NCBI GenBank assembly: GCA_949840885.1
Contig: CATKYJ010000023.1
Span: 1 to 64,000, forward strand
Direction of reading: 5' to 3'
Length of the DNA: 64,000 nt
From: an uncultured Acetatifactor sp.
GTDB lineage: Bacteria; Bacillota; Clostridia; Lachnospirales; Lachnospiraceae
Below, one piece after another: positions 1-8,264 of the stretch (position 1 is its first letter; every line of letters starts with the position of its first letter). Below the pieces are notes generated by a model. The model was not told where the DNA came from, made no database searches, and saw only the letters and a list, made by a program, of their open reading frames with translations. The translations under genes were made by a program, and so were the position numbers.

Positions 1-8
1 CGTCTCAG

Positions 9-78
9 AAAATGCCCAGTTCAGATTACGGGCACATGAATTAAGTGACCGGAAGCTGAACTCCGGAAAGGGCATTTT
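9..78 (+). promoter_or_regulatory. Nested long hairpin in leader of the D,D-carboxypeptidase gene
   Basis: Two nested perfect inverted repeats are visible: AAAATGCCC (9-17) pairs with GGGCATTTT (70-78), and directly inside it AGTTCAG (18-24) pairs with CTGAACT (56-62). A 7-nt bulge (63-69) and a 31-nt apical part separate the arms. It ends 45 nt before the start codon at 124. It could be the terminator of a gene left of the window or a leader structure; no long T tract follows. Confidence 0.45.
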
Positions 79-123
79 GGGAGATGCTTCGGGACTGGAA
101 TAAGAAAGGAAACCTTAACATAG

Positions 124-1446
124 ATGGAAACGGAAGAAGAACGCCAGGCCCGCCGCAGGGCGCGCCTGGAACAGATGAAGAAAGAGAAACGCAGACGCGA
201 ACTTTTCTATAAATGGGGCGTTCCGGCGTTGGCCGGGCTGGCGGTAGTGATAGGAATCGGCATTGGCATCCGCCTCCTGTCCCCTGGGGACGCAGGAGAA
301 GAAGCATCCCCCGGCCAAAGCCTGGCGGAAAGTTGTGAGGACAGTAACCCAGATGCAGAGGGAAAAGAACCGATAAATTCAGATAAAAAAGAAGACCAGG
401 CAAGTGTGCCGTCATCCTCGGATTCGCCACATCGGCAGAAATCCAGCCATGCAGTGGAAATCCCGGTGGCCCGGTCAGGCGCGGCCTATTCGCCCAGAGC
501 CCCATTCGCGTCCTATGCCTTTTCAGAACCGGAGCCGCCGCCGGAGGAACCGGAACCCGCCCCCGCTCCCGATACGTTAGGCGGCGTCTTATGGGAGCAG
601 AGCGCCGTATTTTCCCTGACTGACCGTACCACAGGCTTTTCCGAGACCAACGTAAGCAAGTACGGCATCTTTATAGACGCGGGGAGCGGAGAAATCCTGG
701 CCCACAGGGAGGCCTGGACGCGGATGAATCCGGCCTCCATGACCAAGATGCTAACCGTGCTGGTGGCGGCGGAGCATCTCAAGGAAGAAGACCTGGACAA
801 AACGGTGTCCATTACCATAGATATCACAGACTACTGCTTCATCAATCAATGCAGCAATACGGGGTATAACCTGGATGAGAGTGTGACGGTGAGAGACCTA
901 TTTTACGGCACCATACTGCCCTCAGGAGCCGACTCCGCGCTGGCGCTGGCCATTTACGTGGCAGGCTCTCATGAAGCGTTTGTGGAACTGATGAACGAGA
1001 AGCTGGAGCAGATGGGACTGGGGCATACCTCACATTTCACCAATTGCGTGGGCGTCTATGACGAGGCGCACTATTCCACGGCATATGATATGGCTATCAT
1101 CCTGAAAGCTACGGTGGACAATCCTTTCTGCCGGGAAGTGATGGCAGCCCACACGTACACTACCTCCCTGACGAAAGAGCATCCCGAGGGTCTTTTGATC
1201 TCCAACTGGTTCCTGCGCCGGATCGAGGACAGGGACACTCATGGGGAGGTGCTCTGCGCCAAGACAGGGTATGTGGATGAGGCCGGCTGCTGCGCAGCCA
1301 GCCTGGGACTGGACGAAGAGGGCAGGGAATACCTCTGCGTGACGGCAGATTCCGACAGCATATGGACTTGCATCAATGATCATGTGGAGCTGTACCAGAC
1401 ATTCCTGCCGGAAACCGAAACCGGACAGGAGGGAAACGCTCCCTAG
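124..1446 (+). CDS. Membrane-anchored serine-type D-Ala-D-Ala carboxypeptidase (peptidase S11)
   Basis: A low-molecular-weight penicillin-binding protein that trims the terminal D-Ala of peptidoglycan stem peptides outside the membrane. The 440-residue protein has a charged cytoplasmic start, one membrane segment at about residues 30-52, and a low-complexity Pro/Glu/Ser linker to about residue 160. The S11 catalytic domain follows, with SMTK (nucleophile Ser205, Lys208), SGAD at residue 267 where many relatives have SxN, and KTG at residue 380. It is anchored at the N terminus, whereas many DacA/DacF relatives have a signal peptide and a C-terminal amphipathic helix. Its stop codon overlaps that of the convergent sdaAA gene by four bases. 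Confidence 0.88.
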   Translation: METEEERQARRRARLEQMKKEKRRRELFYKWGVPALAGLAVVIGIGIGIRLLSPGDAGEEASPGQSLAESCEDSNPDAEGKEPINSDKKEDQASVPSSSDSPHRQKSSHAVEIPVARSGAAYSPRAPFASYAFSEPEPPPEEPEPAPAPDTLGGVLWEQSAVFSLTDRTTGFSETNVSKYGIFIDAGSGEILAHREAWTRMNPASMTKMLTVLVAAEHLKEEDLDKTVSITIDITDYCFINQCSNTGYNLDESVTVRDLFYGTILPSGADSALALAIYVAGSHEAFVELMNEKLEQMGLGHTSHFTNCVGVYDEAHYSTAYDMAIILKATVDNPFCREVMAAHTYTTSLTKEHPEGLLISNWFLRRIEDRDTHGEVLCAKTGYVDEAGCCAASLGLDEEGREYLCVTADSDSIWTCINDHVELYQTFLPETETGQEGNAP

Positions 1447-2312
1447 AAACCTTTCAAACTTTCCCGGAAAGCAATCCCGGTAGGGGTGGCCGCAAGGCCG
1501 CCCTTTCCTGTTTCCCGCAGATCCTCCGGCAGCATTTTTCCCACGGTGCGCATGGCATCGAACACCTCATCAGGCGGAATCCGGCTGCGGATGCCTGCGT
1601 TTGCCAGATCCGCGGAGGTAAGAGCATTCACTGCTCCTATCACATTGCGCTTCACGCAGGGCACCTCCACCAGCCCTGCCACAGGGTCACAGGCCAGCCC
1701 AAGGAGATTCTTCATGGCCAGGGCCGCGGCATGGGCGATGGCCTCGGCGTCTCCCCCCAGCAGGAAAGCCACGCTCCCTGCCGCCATGGCAGAGGCGGCT
1801 CCGATCTCTGCCTGGCATCCCCCCGCGGCGCCGGACACGGACGCCCGGTGGGCTATGATGCCTCCGATGCCCGCGCTGACGTAAAGAGCCTTTACCATTT
1901 CCTCCTCCGGATAGCCCTTTTGCTCCTCCAGAGAGAGGAACACTGCCGGAAGCACGCCGCAGGAGCCGGCCGTGGGAGCCGCCACGATACGCCGCATGCA
2001 GGCATTGGACTCTCCCATCTTCACGGCTTTCTCCATGACCAGCCCCAGAAAGGGGCCGCACAGGAGACTGCCCTGTCTGCGGGCGGCGGCAAGCTTCTCC
2101 CCGTCCCCGCCCACCAGCCCGCTGGCTGAGGAGAGGGAGGGGTCATAGGAATTGTCTGCGTCCCGCATAGCCTCATACATAGCCTGCATCCGATGAAAGG
2201 CCTCCTCTGCGGTAATCTCCATTTCTCTGCAGTCATTATCCCTTACGATTTCCCAGAACTTCTTTCCGGTCTCTTTCTCTATGTCCATGATTTCCTGAAA
2301 TGATTGATACAT
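1443..2312 (-). CDS. sdaAA: L-serine dehydratase, iron-sulfur-dependent, alpha subunit
   Basis: The catalytic subunit of the two-subunit [4Fe-4S] L-serine deaminase, which converts L-serine to pyruvate and ammonia. At 289 residues it has the usual family length. Family signatures are the TAGSCGVLPA segment and cysteines in the GGCQAEIGAASAMAAG and ACDPVAGLVEVPC segments, which are the likely cluster ligands. It is preceded by a good ribosome binding site (AGGAGAGG read on the minus strand). The beta-subunit gene lies upstream on the same strand, but 294 bp away rather than adjacent. Oxygen-labile enzymes of this type are common in anaerobic Firmicutes. Confidence 0.95.
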   Translation of the reverse strand: MYQSFQEIMDIEKETGKKFWEIVRDNDCREMEITAEEAFHRMQAMYEAMRDADNSYDPSLSSASGLVGGDGEKLAAARRQGSLLCGPFLGLVMEKAVKMGESNACMRRIVAAPTAGSCGVLPAVFLSLEEQKGYPEEEMVKALYVSAGIGGIIAHRASVSGAAGGCQAEIGAASAMAAGSVAFLLGGDAEAIAHAAALAMKNLLGLACDPVAGLVEVPCVKRNVIGAVNALTSADLANAGIRSRIPPDEVFDAMRTVGKMLPEDLRETGKGGLAATPTGIAFRESLKGF

Positions 2313-2606
2313 AAATCCTCTCCTATCTATAAGTTATACTGACGGCCGCTAAAATTTGCCAAGGTACGCACTTCTTCCGCTGGCACCTGATTCACGAGCG
2401 GCACATACTAAAAATTGACGGCAAATTCTATCTTTGGTGAGTATGTCATGCAGGACGCCCTAAGCCCTGCGCTGCCTGCGGAACATATCTGATCCGCAGA
2501 CGCGCCCACTTCCCGCCTTTGCTTTCAGCAGGCTGAACGATACCTGGCCAGCGGCTCCGTTGAGGCAGAGGGCACCCCGGGCAGGATCAGGATTCACTGT
2601 CTCGGT
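2313..2606. other. Unusually long spacer between sdaAB and sdaAA
   Basis: This stretch separates two genes that are normally adjacent. I find no convincing gene in it. It contains a 7-bp perfect hairpin (CTGCGGA 2476-2482 with TCCGCAG 2493-2499, 10-nt loop) and GC-rich sequence resembling degraded coding DNA in its sdaAB-proximal half. It could be a remnant insertion or a structured spacer RNA. Confidence 0.4.
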
Positions 2607-3290
2607 TCATCCCTCAGCCAAAGCGGGTTCTTCCGCCAGCCCCAGATAAGTCACTTTCAGAATGCCCTCCAGATGGGACAGCCAGCGGATGGCCGCATCG
2701 GGCACCTCCTGGTCGCACTCCAGCACGATGACTGCGTGGCCGCCCTTGGAGGAGCGGTACAGCTGCATGGTGGCGATATTGATGGACTTATGGCTGAGCA
2801 TGGAGGTGATCTCCGTCACATGCCCGGGCTGATCCAGATTGTTCACAACCAAAGTGGGGTAGTCCCCGGAGAAATTGGCGGGCAGCCCATCGATCTGCGT
2901 GACGCGGATGGCTCCGCCTCCCACGGAGGCTGCCACGATTTCGATCTTCTCTCCCCTGTCGCCGCTTAGGAGGAGCTTGACCGAGTTGGGATGCACGTCG
3001 CCCAGGTCAATGCCTGACAGATGGAATTCCATACCGGCTTCCCCGGCGTAGCGGAAAGCGTCCGGAATCCTGGAATCGTCCACTGAAAAGCCCAGAAGCC
3101 CTGCCACCAGGGCTCTGTCCGTGCCGTGCCCCTTGCCGGTGGCAAGGAAAGAACCGTGGAAGAATATATCCGCTTTCCGGACCGGCACGCCCAGGAGCTT
3201 GCGCGAAATGTTCCCGATCTTCACAGCCCCCGCCGTGTGGGAGCTGGAAGGGCCTACCATGACAGGGCCGATGATATCAAATGAATTCAT
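2607..3290 (-). CDS. sdaAB: L-serine dehydratase, iron-sulfur-dependent, beta subunit
   Basis: The regulatory/structural subunit of L-serine deaminase, 227 residues. The N-terminal domain carries the GPSSSHTAGA motif of the SDH beta family. The C-terminal part (about residues 145-220, including the segment TLVVNNLDQPGHVTEITSML) is an ACT domain. An AAGGAG ribosome binding site lies just upstream of the start on the minus strand. The promoter at 3343-3371 should drive it together with sdaAA downstream. Confidence 0.95.
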   Translation of the reverse strand: MNSFDIIGPVMVGPSSSHTAGAVKIGNISRKLLGVPVRKADIFFHGSFLATGKGHGTDRALVAGLLGFSVDDSRIPDAFRYAGEAGMEFHLSGIDLGDVHPNSVKLLLSGDRGEKIEIVAASVGGGAIRVTQIDGLPANFSGDYPTLVVNNLDQPGHVTEITSMLSHKSINIATMQLYRSSKGGHAVIVLECDQEVPDAAIRWLSHLEGILKVTYLGLAEEPALAEG

Positions 3291-3342
3291 GTTTTCTGAC
3301 TCCTTTTTGTTCGGGTTGGGTTCTGATTTGTCTCTGATTTTT

Positions 3343-3371
3343 ACTATATATTAGTTTTTCGCAAAAAGCAA
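3343..3371 (-). promoter_or_regulatory. Promoter of the sdaAB-sdaAA operon
   Basis: On the minus strand, -35 TTGCTT (3371-3366) and -10 TATAGT (3348-3343) are separated by 17 bp, about 55 bp upstream of the sdaAB start, in an AT-rich region. It is divergent from the ABC transporter operon promoter. Confidence 0.6.
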
Positions 3372-3392
3372 TAGAAGATATAAAATAATAAT

Positions 3393-3439
3393 AGTGTACT
3401 AATTTTGAATAAAAAAGTGTACTAATAGAATGATATAAT
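3393..3439 (+). promoter_or_regulatory. Promoter with tandem activator-like direct repeats (ABC/glycyl radical operon)
   Basis: Two identical 11-bp direct repeats AGTGTACTAAT (3393-3403 and 3416-3426) are spaced 23 bp start to start. They lie just upstream of an extended -10 element TGATATAAT (3431-3439), and there is no good -35. This is the layout expected for an AraC-type activator whose proximal half-site replaces the -35. The AraC-type response regulator at 13873 in the same operon is the natural candidate (inference). Confidence 0.65.
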
Positions 3440-3504
3440 TGTCACAACACATGGATAAATTGCACAACAGAGAAGCCGAATCAGAACAGGATGGTGACAA
3501 AGGT

Positions 3505-4425
3505 ATGGTAAAAGGTAAAAAAGAGTGGCAAAAGCCGGGATTTAAGCTGTTTTTGATGACTGTGCCCCTGCTGGTCATGGTGTTTTTGTTTTCCTATATG
3601 CCGTTAGCGGGATGGATTTACGCCTTTTACGATTACCGGGCGGGCATGAAGCTGGCCAACTGCGATTTCGTTGGACTCAAGCACTTCATTTCCATTTTCA
3701 ACAGTCCGGTGAAGCTTCACTCTATTCTGAGGGTCATGAAGAACACGCTGGGAATCAGCATGCTGAACATCATCGCATCGCCCCTGCCCATGGTGGTGGC
3801 GATCCTGTTAAACGAGCTGCGCTCCGTAAGGTACCGCAAGACAGTGCAGACTTTGACCACGCTTCCCCATTTTATCAGCTGGGTGCTGGTGTATTCCGTG
3901 GCATTCTCCATGTTTTCCACGGACGGGCTGGTAAACCAGGTTCTGATGGGGTTGGGGCTTACGGAAAAGGGTGTCAATTTTCTGGCAGACCCCAATCATA
4001 CATGGCTGAAGATGTGGGGCTGGAATATGTGGAAAGTGCTGGGGTGGGATGCTATCATGTACCTGGCCGCCATTGGCAGCGTGGACCGGGAACAGGTGGA
4101 GGCGGCCCAGATAGACGGAGCCGGCCGCTGGAAAGTGATCTGGCATGTGGAGGTGCCGGCGCTCCTGCCTACTTTCTTCGTGCTGCTTCTGATGTCCATC
4201 TCCAATATCATCAACTGCGGCATGGAACAGTTCTATGTGTTCTCCAATGCCATGAACAAGTCCTCCATAGAGGTGCTGGATCTGTATGTATACAATCAGG
4301 GTCTGGGCAGCAATCAGATTCCTTATGCCACCGCCGTGGGAATGCTTAAGTCAGTGATATCGGTAACGCTCCTGGCTATGGCCAACGGCATGTCCAAGAC
4401 CCTGCGGGGCGAAAGCATCTTTTAG
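3505..4425 (+). CDS. Carbohydrate ABC transporter permease, LplB type
   Basis: A membrane permease of a CUT1-family sugar importer; several hydrophobic segments begin with LFLMTVPLLVMVFLFSYMPLA. The cytoplasmic EAA loop is readable as EAAQIDGAG followed by the conserved Pro in VPALLPT. It pairs with the next permease and the binding lipoprotein. I prefer the ATG at 3505 (306 residues, GGTGA upstream). The frame is open to a TTG at 3439, but that codon overlaps the -10 hexamer, and an ATG at 3451 would leave almost no leader. No ATPase gene is present, so a shared MsmX-like ATPase is likely, as in related systems. Confidence 0.9.
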   Translation: MVKGKKEWQKPGFKLFLMTVPLLVMVFLFSYMPLAGWIYAFYDYRAGMKLANCDFVGLKHFISIFNSPVKLHSILRVMKNTLGISMLNIIASPLPMVVAILLNELRSVRYRKTVQTLTTLPHFISWVLVYSVAFSMFSTDGLVNQVLMGLGLTEKGVNFLADPNHTWLKMWGWNMWKVLGWDAIMYLAAIGSVDREQVEAAQIDGAGRWKVIWHVEVPALLPTFFVLLLMSISNIINCGMEQFYVFSNAMNKSSIEVLDLYVYNQGLGSNQIPYATAVGMLKSVISVTLLAMANGMSKTLRGESIF

Positions 4426-4452
4426 AGTACGAGAAAGGAAAGGAGAGAGGAC

Positions 4453-5364
4453 ATGAGCGGAAAGCTGAAAGGGAAGAAAAAACGAAAGCCCATCACACTG
4501 ACGGATGTCATACTGTATCTGGTTTTTGCGGTGTTTGCGCTGATCTGTGTGTTCCCGTTTTACTACATTTTCATCAACACCATCTCAGACAATCAGCTGG
4601 TGGGCAGAGGACAGATATCCGTGCTTCCCAGAGGGATTCATTTCAATAATTATGTGGAAGTGATGAAGCAGAGGGGGCTGGGGCAGGCGGCGTTCATCTC
4701 CGTAGCCCGCACTGTGGTGGGGACGACCCTTACGATTCTGGGGAGCATGTTCCTTGGATACGCCATGTCCCGACCGGAGTACTGGAGGCATAAACTCTGG
4801 TACCGCTATATTATAGTCACTATGTATTTCAACGCAGGCATTATCCCGTGGTTCCTCACTATGAAGAACCTGGGACTGACCAATAACTTCGGGGCGTATG
4901 TAATTCCGGGGATCGTGGCGCCGTTCTACATGATATTGTACAAGACCTATGTGGAGAGCATACCGGCTTCCCTGGAGGAATCGGCCCAGCTGGACGGAGC
5001 GGGATATTTGTCCAGGTTTTTCAGGATCATTTTTCCGCTGAGCAAGCCCATGTTCGCCACCATAGCGGTATTTACCGCGGTTGGGCAGTGGAATTCCTTT
5101 AACGACACATTGTTTCTGATCAAGGACAGCAAGCTATTCACCCTGCAGTACATTCTGTATCAGTACCTTCATGAGGCAGAGCGGCTTGCTGAGCGCATGC
5201 GAAGCGGCCAGGCGGCCATGATTGCGGAGCGGGGCAGTACGCTTACCTCTACGGCCATCCGGATGACGACTACTATCATAGTGGTCTTCCCGGTGATGTG
5301 CGTGTATCCGTTTTTCCAGAAATATTTTACCAAGGGGATCATGATCGGAGCCGTAAAAGGTTGA
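4453..5364 (+). CDS. Carbohydrate ABC transporter permease, LplC/YtcP type
   Basis: The second permease of the importer, 303 residues. The N-terminal membrane span (DVILYLVFAVFALICVFPFYYIF, about residues 17-40) leads into a MalG-like fold. The EAA loop reads EESAQLDGAG with the downstream conserved Pro in IIFPLSKP. It starts 27 bp after the first permease with an AAGGAGAG ribosome binding site and ends 117 bp before the binding-protein gene. The pair should form the heterodimeric channel for the same substrate. Confidence 0.92.
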   Translation: MSGKLKGKKKRKPITLTDVILYLVFAVFALICVFPFYYIFINTISDNQLVGRGQISVLPRGIHFNNYVEVMKQRGLGQAAFISVARTVVGTTLTILGSMFLGYAMSRPEYWRHKLWYRYIIVTMYFNAGIIPWFLTMKNLGLTNNFGAYVIPGIVAPFYMILYKTYVESIPASLEESAQLDGAGYLSRFFRIIFPLSKPMFATIAVFTAVGQWNSFNDTLFLIKDSKLFTLQYILYQYLHEAERLAERMRSGQAAMIAERGSTLTSTAIRMTTTIIVVFPVMCVYPFFQKYFTKGIMIGAVKG

Positions 5365-5481
5365 CGGATAAAGGGATGAAAGCCGGGAGAATAAAAGATA
5401 ATGAAAGTAACAGTATCAGGCATGACATCTGAAAGTTCCATGACTGGTATAAAATAATCCAAAGGATAAGGAGGAGATTAC

Positions 5482-7233
5482 ATGAGGAAAAGGAAAGGTT
5501 TCAAAAGGCTGACGGCAATGCTTTTGGGATGTATGATGCTGGGCACGTCCCTTGCAGGATGCGGAGGGCAGGGCGGGGACAGCGCTGACAACAGCAATGC
5601 CCCGCAGGATGCGCAGAAGTCGTCTTCCGAGGCGAAAAAGGATGAAGTGGTGAGGCTCACAGTATTTGATGCCCTCAACGATAAATCCGGACTCATCGAG
5701 AATACCTGGGTGGCGGATTTCCTGAAAGAGGAACTGGGGATTGAGGTGGAGATCCTTACCGGAGGCGGGGACAATATCGTAAAGCTCCAGACCATGATGA
5801 CTGCGGACGACCTGCCGGACATTGTCATTTTCTCCAGAAGCCAGGAGGCCAAGAACGCGGTGGACGCCGGTATGCTGGTGAACCTAGACGACTACAAGGA
5901 CAAGCTGCCCAATGCCCAGAAATACTGTCGTGCGGCCATGGACTATGCCGCACAGTATACCATTGGCAGCGAGGGATGCTATGTGATGCCCAACGATGTA
6001 GGGCCCATCGTGGAGCGGAAAGCCCTTGACTGGCAGCCCTATGTGCGCTGGGATCTGTATGAGGATCTGGGAATGCCCCAGGTAAAAGACATGTGGGATC
6101 TGCTGGATGTGCTAAAGCAGATGCAGGACATTTACCCGGAAAACGAGGAGGGCCAGAAAGTCTATGCCATCAGCGGATGGAACGACTGGGACACCATTAC
6201 CATGAACATAGCGGGTGAGATCGGAAAGGCAGACGGTTACGGCGTCATCGGCAACGACTCCCTTCCCTTTGCGGAGGTGAACTACGTTACCAATGAAATG
6301 GACACCATCATGCGCCCGGACTCCAAGTATGTGGAGGGGCTGAAGTGGTTCTTTACGGCCAATCAGATGGGAATTCTGGATCCGAACTCCATGACCCAGA
6401 CCTGGAGCACCATTGATGAAAAGACCAGCGCGGGAAGGCTGCTGATGAATTTCTGGAGATGGACTACCAAGATCTACAATACGGCGGAAAGGGCGGATGC
6501 CGATGACCCTAAGGGCTTCCAGACATTGATTCCTGAGGACAGCATTGTGCCCCTTGCCTGCGACACCATTTTGGGACTGAACAATTACTGGGGCATCAGC
6601 AAGAAGAGCGAGCACATTGACAAATGCATAGAGTATCTTGACTTCATGTGTAATCCGGACAAGCTGATCACTCTGGAGAACGGCCCTCAGGGCGAGATCT
6701 GGGACTTCGGCGAGGACGGAAAGCCCTATCTGACGGAAACAGGCCTGTCTTTCTACAATTACAACGCAGATGTGGTGTGCGAGGCCGGCGGAAGACCTGA
6801 TGACGGAGGCGTCTTGGGATATAGGGGGATTTCCTGGGGTACCCAGAGCGATACCTACAATGACGCACTGTTCTACATGGGATGGGATTCCTATTCCCCT
6901 GCCCGCACCAAGATCAAGGAGGCCTGGTCAGAGGATGTAGGATACTATGACGATATCGATTATGTGATGGGAGCCAGGAAATATGTAAAGATATCCCCGG
7001 CATACGATATGGTGGGAGCTTTGTCCGATGAAATGCAGGAGATCATGGTTCAGATCGGGGACATAGTCCGCACGGAGAGCTGGAAAGCAGTGTATGCCGA
7101 GGACGAGGCGGAATTCAACGCAATCGTGAACAACATGATCGAGCAGGCAAAGCTTCTGGGTCTGGATGAACTGATGAAGTACAATGAGGAAAGACTGGCA
7201 GCAGCCCTGGAACTGGTGTCCCAGTATGAATAA
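5482..7233 (+). CDS. Extracellular solute-binding lipoprotein of the sugar ABC transporter (LplA-like)
   Basis: Captures the sugar substrate at the cell surface for the two permeases upstream. The 583-residue protein has a lipoprotein signal peptide with lipobox LAGC (lipidated Cys27), then a charged linker and a family 1-like binding fold. Its size is typical of the large LplA-type proteins that travel with YesM/YesN regulators rather than of small MalE-type ones. It has an AAGGAGGAG ribosome binding site. The substrate cannot be read from the sequence; the glycyl radical enzyme downstream suggests a polyol, sugar acid or related compound (inference). Confidence 0.9.
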   Translation: MRKRKGFKRLTAMLLGCMMLGTSLAGCGGQGGDSADNSNAPQDAQKSSSEAKKDEVVRLTVFDALNDKSGLIENTWVADFLKEELGIEVEILTGGGDNIVKLQTMMTADDLPDIVIFSRSQEAKNAVDAGMLVNLDDYKDKLPNAQKYCRAAMDYAAQYTIGSEGCYVMPNDVGPIVERKALDWQPYVRWDLYEDLGMPQVKDMWDLLDVLKQMQDIYPENEEGQKVYAISGWNDWDTITMNIAGEIGKADGYGVIGNDSLPFAEVNYVTNEMDTIMRPDSKYVEGLKWFFTANQMGILDPNSMTQTWSTIDEKTSAGRLLMNFWRWTTKIYNTAERADADDPKGFQTLIPEDSIVPLACDTILGLNNYWGISKKSEHIDKCIEYLDFMCNPDKLITLENGPQGEIWDFGEDGKPYLTETGLSFYNYNADVVCEAGGRPDDGGVLGYRGISWGTQSDTYNDALFYMGWDSYSPARTKIKEAWSEDVGYYDDIDYVMGARKYVKISPAYDMVGALSDEMQEIMVQIGDIVRTESWKAVYAEDEAEFNAIVNNMIEQAKLLGLDELMKYNEERLAAALELVSQYE

Positions 7234-7255
7234 CAGCCATACACAGGCCCTATCT

Positions 7256-7282
7256 GCCCCGCCCCGCTTTCAGGCGGGCGGG
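7256..7282 (+). terminator. GC-only hairpin between transporter and catabolic genes
   Basis: CCCCGCCC (7256-7263) pairs perfectly with GGGCGGGG (7275-7282) over an 11-nt loop, 22 bp after the binding-protein stop codon. No T run follows. It more likely protects or attenuates the transcript than fully terminates it, which would lower expression of the enzyme genes relative to the transporter. Confidence 0.5.
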
Positions 7283-7330
7283 GTGGTCTGTAAGAATGGA
7301 AAAAGTGATAGAACCGACCGGAGGGAACAC

Positions 7331-8230
7331 ATGTCAGGGATGGTTTTTCATATACAGCGATTTTCCCTTTTTGACGGACCGGGCGTGAGGACAGTGGTCT
7401 TTTTGAAAGGCTGTCCCCTGCGGTGCGCCTGGTGCCACAATCCGGAGGGGCTTAGCAGCCATCCTCAGATCCTGTACGATTCCGCCAGGTGCATTGGCTG
7501 CGGGGAGTGCCGGGCGGCTTGTTCCAGGGGACAGCATGTGTTCCGGGAGAGGCTGCATGGTTTTGACCAAGAGGGCTGCATAGGGTGCGGCAAATGCGCG
7601 GAGGTCTGCTGCAGCGGCGCCTTGTCCCTGGCAGGACAGAGCATGAGCGCATCGGAAGTGATAGAGGCTGTCATGAGAGACTGGCCTGTGTACAGGGAAA
7701 GCGGAGGCGGAATGACGCTTTCCGGCGGAGAGCCGCTGTTCCAGGCCGACTTTGCCATAGAGCTTTTGGCCAGGGCTAAGGGGCGGGGTATCTCCACCTG
7801 CGTGGAGACCAGCGGTATGGCAGATTCCCGTAAACTTCTGGAGGCTGCGGCGTATACGGATCTTTTTTATTATGACTACAAGGCAACCGGAGACGAGATG
7901 CACAGAAAGCTGTGCGGAGCGCCCCAGACCCTGATTTTGGAGAACCTGAAAAAGCTGGACAGCGCAGGGGCAGAGGTGGCGCTGCGCTGTCCCATTGTGC
8001 CAGGAGCCAATGAGACGCCGGAGCATATTTGGGGGATTGCCGGGACTGCCAGGAAGCACAAATGCATCGGACAAGTGCAGCTGGAGCCTTACCACAGACT
8101 GGGCATCTCAAAGGCAGAGAAGCTGGGAAAAGGGGGCGCCTATGACGCCAGGCCTCCCAGCCGCCAGGCGCTGGAGGCCTACTGCAGGATCGTAGAAGAG
8201 AATTCGGGAAAGCAGTGTTTCATTGCCTGA
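7331..8230 (+). CDS. Glycyl radical enzyme activase (radical SAM)
   Basis: Uses S-adenosylmethionine and a [4Fe-4S] cluster to install the glycyl radical on the partner enzyme encoded next. It has the canonical radical SAM motif CPLRCAWC near residue 31, then two ferredoxin-type clusters (CIGCGECRAAC and CIGCGKCAEVC) typical of eliminase-type activases rather than PflA. Family motifs SGGEPLFQ and TCVETSGMA are present. The frame is open to 7184, inside the previous gene, but ATG 7331 with GGAGGGAACAC directly upstream gives the family N terminus and 299 residues. The stop lies 34 bp before the preferred start of the glycyl radical enzyme. Confidence 0.93.
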   Translation: MSGMVFHIQRFSLFDGPGVRTVVFLKGCPLRCAWCHNPEGLSSHPQILYDSARCIGCGECRAACSRGQHVFRERLHGFDQEGCIGCGKCAEVCCSGALSLAGQSMSASEVIEAVMRDWPVYRESGGGMTLSGGEPLFQADFAIELLARAKGRGISTCVETSGMADSRKLLEAAAYTDLFYYDYKATGDEMHRKLCGAPQTLILENLKKLDSAGAEVALRCPIVPGANETPEHIWGIAGTARKHKCIGQVQLEPYHRLGISKAEKLGKGGAYDARPPSRQALEAYCRIVEENSGKQCFIA

Positions 8231-8264
8231 GGGCATACTTTACAAAAAAGGCATGGTGATTGAC

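Noticed and set aside
3439..3504. Longer N terminus of the first permease from TTG 3439
   Set aside because: The TTG overlaps the -10 hexamer of the promoter; ATG 3505 has a suitable ribosome binding site and gives the family length.
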